Below, one piece after another: positions 26,371 to 31,716 of a stretch of DNA of 31,716 nucleotides (its first letter is position 1; each line of letters starts with the position of its first letter). The position numbers and the translations under genes are program-made. Source of the stretch: Spirogloea muscicola (lineage: Eukaryota; Streptophyta; Zygnematophyceae; Spirogloeales; Spirogloeaceae); NCBI GenBank assembly GCA_009602725.1, contig WELB01000026.1:165845-197560 (forward strand), read 5' to 3'. Below the pieces are notes generated by a model, which saw nothing but the letters and a program-made list of their open reading frames with translations, was not told the origin of the DNA and ran no database searches.

Positions 26371-28933
26371 GAAGTGCGCGCCCATAGAGAAGAGGGGCTG
26401 GCAAAGCCAGCCCAAAAAAGAATGGACAATGTCCAAAGCCGAAGAAAGAGGAGCCGGAGAAAGGACTACACTACAAAACATTGCAGAACACAGAAACGAT
26501 GCAGAGGAAAGCTCAGTACCCACGAGTGAGCAACATCAGGTCTGAGTAGCTCGCTGCAGGGAAAGAGGCACTCCGTTGTGACCCAGACCAGGCTGAACAC
26601 TTCTCTGGCCCGATGTTGAGGCCGAGGGTGTGAGCTTGCGCTCCAAAGTGCTGTAAACGCTGGTGACTTCAGTTGGGGGCCCCACCAGGGTGGTGTCGTC
26701 TGCGGAGCTTGGGATTAGCACGGCAGGGTGGGCCTCCGCCGTATTACGCAGCGCACGTAGGTGTGCCAATGCAAAGAGGAACCCGCCCAAAGGGTCTCTC
26801 TGCCGGGTGCCTGTGCTGGATTGCAAGACCACCTGTGACGTGCCCGCTCCTCAGAGCAGTCGGGAGGGAGCTCCGTAGGAGCACCGGAAGAAAGGGATGA
26901 GGGAGGGAAAACGTGTGCGCAGCTCCTCGGCGATGATCCCTCCGTCAATGCTGTTAAAGGCATTCTTCAGGTCCACTGATAGGGCTATCCAATCGGGGTT
27001 GCAGTCCAGGGCAACACGGAGACCATGAACCATTGTCTCAGCGCCAGCAGACAGCCCTGCGCCAAACTGGTGGGAGAGAAGTGGAGCTGCGCAGCCTCTC
27101 TGTTCTGCTGGAGTAGGGTTTTTGAAACCAGTCGGGTAAGGACCTCGCCCGACGCAATTGGTCGGATGCCTCCACTGGGCTTGGAGAGACCGAGCAGGGT
27201 GCTGCTGGTAAGTGCCGCCTGGGCCTTGGGTGGGAGGAGGCCGCGCGCCACCGCTTGGCACACTTTGTGCAGCAAACTGAAGTCACCTGCCTCGTCGTCG
27301 AGCCAGAGCTCTCGAGGGTGTTCAAAGAGCATGCCCGAGGGCCCTCCAGCCGCTGCTTTCCGGCTCTGCACCAGCGCCGTCCGAAGAGCTCTGGGTTGAG
27401 GTCCACCATGGTCGGGGGCTGCAACTCCTCGAGCCAGGGGGGTAGGGGGGTGGAGGGTCCTGAAAGCAGCAAGGGTCTCTGCGTCGTGAGGTGCTGGGGT
27501 GGCTGGGTCCAGAGCTTGGGCAGCTCGGGAATGTCCCCTGCGCGGCCAAAACAAATGGCTCGGCGGACAGCCTCTCAGGTGGCTGGGGTGGGCCGATTCG
27601 CCTGGGACACATGGACAGCTGCGCGATGCTCCCCCAGGAGCTGCTCCCACGCACCACCTTCAAAACGCTGAATCCCGGCTAGCATCACCGCGCGTTGGCT
27701 TGGACCACTTGGAAGGGGTCCAAGGACCAGGCGAGGGAGGAGCTGCCAGACAGTCCACGCAGCTTCGTCGAAGCTGTTCCGAGCCATACGAGTGAGTATG
27801 GGCCGCGAGGCTCGCTGGATGTGTGGCCGTGCCCAGTGGGGATGTGCCGCAAGGTGGGCAGACTGGGTTCCAGCATGACCGCATGTAGGTCCAGGAGCCT
27901 TGCCCAACGGCGAGGGAGCTGGGGGAAGGGGCGCCGGGGCTGGGGTGCCGGGCTGCCGTCGTCGGGTAGCGGCCTCAGCGAGGGCTTGGGTCTGCTGCTT
28001 GGCGCGATTGGCCTTCGTGGAACAGTGGCTCTCGTGCATGCGAACGCTCCGCAGGCTAGGCCAGGGCTGCTGGCAGTACTGGCAGGTTTGGGGGACAGCT
28101 GTAGCGGCAGGGCGTGTGGATGGAGCTGCTGCAGCTGCAGGGATGGCGGGAGTAGGAAGGAGAGGCGGGAGGGCTGAAGCCATCGGGGGCTGGGGCCGAC
28201 GACCCCTCCTGCGCCTGCTACTGGAACCACTTGTGCTTGAAGTAGCCACATCAGCGGTAGTGGCATCAAAAGCGGCAACGGCAGCAGCAACGGCAGCGGC
28301 AGCGGTAGTAGCAGGAACGGTGGACATAGGAGGGGCAGTTGGAGGGGCAGGGGCCGCCACGGGTGGGGTGGCAGTGGTGGCACCAACAGGGGGCACGTCT
28401 GAGTCTGTGGGCGCACTGGCAGGGGGAACTTGCGGGGATGTGGAGGGGGGGGTGCGCAGGTCACTCATACTCAGGCCGTCTCCGCCCCGGGAAGTGGCGA
28501 CGGTGGCCACTCCACCCTCCCTGCGGGCAATCTTCCTGGCCCGGGGTGGCGGCTTGTTGGGGCAAGCCCGCTTCGGACGAGGAGGCGGCGACCGCACGCT
28601 GGAGAATGACATACACGCTGCGGCATGAGTGGCAGGGTGCAAGGGCGTGCTCGGCTGCGGTGCGACGGACAGCGGTGCTGTTGAGGGAGGCGGGGCGGGG
28701 AGGCGATTGACGGAGGGGGACGAGCTCGGCTGCAGCTGTGGCAGAAGGGGCTGCGCCACGGTCGGGGGGGCCTCGGGGCCTGGCGCGGCATGGAGCGGGG
28801 CGCCCGAGGGCCCAGTGGAACGTAGACCGTCAAGCGAGACCGGTGGCGGGCCGCCCCACCAACGAAGGGCCTGGGCCTGGGCCTGCCCGTCTTGCCGCGC
28901 GCGCCGCGACGAAGCTGCGGCTGAACTCGCCAT
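26371..28933 (-). mobile_element. Family 2 retrotransposon, copy B2, internally deleted
   Basis: Start MASSAAASSRRARQDGQAQ (28933). The N-terminus is Ala/Pro-rich with RRRRGRRPQPP and a CCHC-like finger TCQYCQQPWPSLRSVRMHES HC (about 28085-28020), in frame through the linker to about 27580. The RT follows after frameshifts: GGPSGM (about 27340), GGIRPIASGEVL (about 27170), motif A LSVDLKNAFNSI (about 26970), motif B TGTRQRDPLGG (about 26810), and SADDT where B1 has YADDT (about 26707-26696). At about 26580 the RT ends and joins in the same orientation to a C-terminal end, ASFPAASYSDLMLLTRGY-stop (to about 26526). The UTR runs to 26371, with TTTTGTAGTGTAGTCCTTTC, ATTGTCCATTC, GGGCTGGCTTTGCCAGCCCC. 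The RT thumb, second finger and RLE are missing. N-terminal sequence extends beyond B1, which is cut at the point corresponding to about 28705. Confidence 0.85.
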
Positions 28934-29579
28934 GACGTCCCCAGCGTCCCGCTGGAGCCTTGCCCGCCCACTTGACGCCTCTCGCCATCCGCCGCTGGCT
29001 TCCCTATGCTGGTTCAGCTCGCTCTCCTCCCGCTCTGGCGGCCCAGTCGCCTCCTGCGCTGCTGCTGCGGAGCTCTGCTCCGAAATGCACCCCGTTTGCT
29101 GAGCCAAACAACAGTGGGTCCAGCCATGGTTTCTGAGGCCCACACCTTGGACCTTCACCTGCAAAGTACGCACTGTTTACACGGTGAAGTCCCAGTCAAA
29201 TCTCCCATACAAGAAGCTCTACTGTCTACAATCGGAGGTACCAGTAAAATGTACTACCTGCCTGCATTCCACGATGTACAGTCAGGAGTGGCTGACACCT
29301 GCTTTGCATGAAACCAATCCCCACTGAGAAGTTACCTCTTGCCTGTGCAACTTGTCCGTCGTCAATGAAAGGCATCCTGAGCTCTGACCAACACCCCTAC
29401 CCAAACAACAAAGTGCAGCTAGCTGCTCATAGACTATAGATGAATAGCCAACTGCAATCTGTCGTCATGTTGGCAGCTGGTTGTAGACAGCCACCTCATG
29501 AACGTGTAATTGCCCAAGGTGATCTCGCCTCCAGATGATACACTGATCTCAAGAAGGCTTGTGCATCTCTGTGCACAAG
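28934..29579. other. 5' flank of copy B2 and 3' flank of the PHP gene
   Basis: 28934-29173 is open on the minus strand upstream of the B2 Met (GGWREASSGRARLQRDAGDV...), GC-rich and probably element 5' UTR. 29174-29579 is AT-richer, shows no open frame of note and likely contains the PHP gene 3' UTR. Confidence 0.4.
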
Positions 29580-31716
29580 TCACCCTTCATCACCTCTCAA
29601 ATCCATAGATCTGGTGACGGTCAATGCTCTAAGACCAGCCACCTTGTGCACACCCACTCGCAGACCAAGTTGTCGAGCTTGAGCTCTGGCTGCAGCCCTG
29701 GCCGACTTCCCCAAGTAGGGTGACAGTCGGAAAGTCATTCCCTGCTCGATAGTGCAGTGGCCCCAACCCACCTCCCTACTAAGTTCGGCTTCTGTTGCAG
29801 TGCTTTGAGAATCTGGTGCTTGCGATGCAAATTTACGGATCATATCAGCTGACGCCCTCTCCCACAGAGGAGCGGCAGCATCTAGAAACTTCTGGGCATG
29901 AGTCACAGGCAGGAGTACGTGCCCAAGCTTGCACTCTGCTGACCCCCGGTTGCCGTGATAATCAGAGCCCCCGACTTCGAGAAGCTTGTGCTGCACGGCC
30001 AAAGCCCCAAACCCTGGACCGTTCCAACAAAAGTGGTCAGTCAAACTCCAGGACAATTATGTCACAAGAAGATACATCTGCAGCAGTCAAGCCTTCAATT
30101 GCAATGCAATCAAGCTGCAGACTTCTCAACAACAGGAGCATTGACCACATTTACCAGATTGTCTGCCATCACTCCTGAAGACCTCGATGCCGTGCAGCCC
30201 AGCCAATTTGAGTTCTTCCACCAAAGCATGCACTGAACCCTTTATCGTCCAGGGATGGGCAAGGATAGCAACGCCCCCAGCTGCTGTCACAAGCTTCACA
30301 GCTTCCACAACAGCGATCTCTGCTCCGCTGCAGGGTCAGCGTCAAACAGGACACTCAAGCCCCAGCTAGTGTGCGGGCACCAGCCAAGTAGCAACACTTT
30401 GCCAACTTGTTGATGCAGCAGATTGCTCACAAGCAGGAGCTGCAGCGTCACAGGCAGTCACGCTGCCTGACGGCGGAACTGACTTGGCATAAGCTGGCCC
30501 ATCATCGTGCAGGTACTGTGCAAATGCTTCCCGCATGTTGTCCACGTGGCCCTGCTCCATCAAGGCTTGTGCAATGTGCGCCCTCCCAGGTGCCACATCT
30601 GCCCCAGCCACCTGAAGGACGTGCGTCCAGCTCAAGGTCCTGCCAAGGGCCTTCAACTTGTCCACCATCTTTCTGGCCCTCCTAAATCTCCCCTCTCGTA
30701 CTTTACTCAGGCAACTCAAGAGCTTCCCGCAGTCGAAGGGGCCGCACAAACCAAAGTATGCAAGCAAATGTACAGGACCACCTCTTCTTTCGGACTGCTG
30801 CCTGGATCTGCGAGCGATGCACAATGCAAGCTCTGAGCTCTTGGATGTACGAGCTTGAGCTGGCACAAGAATGGACAAGTCAAGCTTCCCTGAGCACAAG
30901 CAATCACAGACAAGATGGGCAATGTGGCGGGGCTGTATCTGATACGGATGATCTTACTTGGTGCTCTGATTATTTTCTGGGGTAAAGTACGTGCTGATCT
31001 CGATGCCTGGTAAAATGCGAACTTCAACTTCTGCAGCAGCTGCCAGGGCACGGCCTACGCCCGCCATGGTGTCGTGGTCTGTCAAGGCCAAAACTTTCAC
31101 CTGGCAAGATCAGCTCAGAGCGCCTTTTGCTCTGTGACTCTTACGAGGTTGAGGAGAAAGAGCTTGTGGCGTCAGTATCTCGCTGATCAGCATCATGCAA
31201 AGCAATGCAGTGTGAAATGTGGCAGCTGCTTGTGCTGCGCTGGTGCATTGTGGCACTACATCGGCACGCCTTGACATGGCAACCTCGAGAAAGCGAGTGC
31301 GGAAGGATGCTGGCGCTATCACTGGCGCCATCGCTGCGTGTTGTGCGCCGGCATGGAAGCCGGCCGTGAGACCCAAGCCGCAGGGCTTCGTGCTCGGCGG
31401 GGCAGGCACAGAGCCCGGGGGCGTGCGTACCCCTCGTCTCGCAGCCTCGGCCACCAGCTCCTCGGGCGAGAGCACGCCGTCGCTGCAGGAGCTGTGCGCG
31501 TGCAGGTCCACCAGGGAGGGCGCCGGGACCAGCGCATGGTGCCGGCTGAGCTGCAGGCCGCGCGGCTCGGCCTGGCGCTCGCCGTCGCTGCCAGACGAGC
31601 TGGCCTCGGACCGCGACGAGCCTCCGGAGGCCCCGCCGACGTCCTGCGGCGCCGGCGGGCGGAGGCGCAGCCGCTGCGCGTCAGTCAGCCGCAGCGGCGC
31701 GCGCGCGGGCGGCGCT
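29580..31716 (-). CDS. PHP-domain phosphoesterase, 5' end outside the window
   Basis: Metal-dependent PHP (polymerase and histidinol phosphatase) protein of the YciV/TrpH type; bacterial relatives hydrolyse 3',5'-nucleoside bisphosphates or trim RNA 5' ends. The plant and algal substrate is not established from this sequence. Exons: 31716-31431 (partial), 31100-30991, 30801-30484, 30327-30155, 30013-29580. Visible metal-site motifs in order: SLVDLHAHSSCSDGVLSPEE; VKVLALTDHDTMAGVGRALA; ILPGIEIST; GPVHLLAYFG; PGRAHIAQALMEQG; GGVAILAHPWTIKGSVHALV; GLHGIEVF; KLLEVGGSDYHGNRG. The first exon stays open to the window edge with a Ser/Gly-rich acidic stretch, so the start lies to the right. The donor after RSDGRQS (30154) was chosen by phase. 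The C-terminus after LPVTHAQKFL is poorly conserved; a donor at TAGGGAG|GTGGGT could end exon 5 earlier, so the stop at 29580 is provisional. Confidence 0.9.

Overview
The window looks like nuclear DNA of a unicellular green alga (Chlorophyta; a trebouxiophyte-like lineage is my guess). The basis is plant-type protein architecture (two-domain glyoxalase I, plant-like eIF2B-beta and ROMO1/MGR2 homologues), genes with many short GT-AG introns, high GC, and TAG/TAA/TGA all used as normal stops. Exons were placed by hand from splice consensus, reading phase and family conservation; no alignment or search was run.

Five host genes can be reconstructed, all split by introns. On the left: glyoxalase I (GLX1, minus, 92-2541, 9 exons, 330 aa). 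Then a tiny ROMO1/MGR2-family mitochondrial protein (minus, 6826-7618, 3 exons, 72 aa). On the right: a VMA22/CCDC115-type V-ATPase assembly factor (plus, 21202-22725, 6 exons), convergent with the translation initiation factor eIF2B beta subunit (minus, 23009-25488, 9 exons, 420 aa). Last is a PHP-domain phosphoesterase (minus, 29580 to the right edge, 5' end outside the window). These are unrelated housekeeping genes; no operon logic links them.

Most of the rest (about 2.9-5.6 kb, 7.8-21.06 kb and 25.5-28.93 kb) is a nest of decayed non-LTR retrotransposons of the restriction-like-endonuclease (RLE) type. The most complete copies encode, in order, a Pro/Ala-rich N-terminus, a CCHC-like finger, a linker, a reverse transcriptase (motif A with D, YADD in motif C), a second CCHC-like finger, an RLE nuclease, and a long C-terminal tail ending in a conserved LLTRGY-stop motif. 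At least four families are present (family 1 at 9458-12735; family 2 at 14352-18043 and 26371-28933; family 3 at 3454-4507; family 4 at 12930-13563 and 18372-18808). All copies are broken by frameshifts, nonsense codons or deletions.

The distinctive signal is that the same 3'-terminal unit recurs about 21 times on both strands, mostly without the rest of the element. The unit is the last few codons of the RLE protein, the stop, and a 3' UTR holding a 'TTGTCCATTCTTTTGGGCTGGC...CAGCC' hairpin. The UTRs are mosaics with recurrent joints at CTTTCTC. There is also a roughly 720-bp tail-to-tail inverted duplication (8690-10183), a chimeric element (family 2 body with family 3 tail) and an internally deleted element that kept both ends. 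I read this as an algal RLE-LINE lineage whose 3' ends are exchanged between families and scattered as SINE-like tails; that interpretation is inference. No tRNA, rRNA or CRISPR array was recognised.
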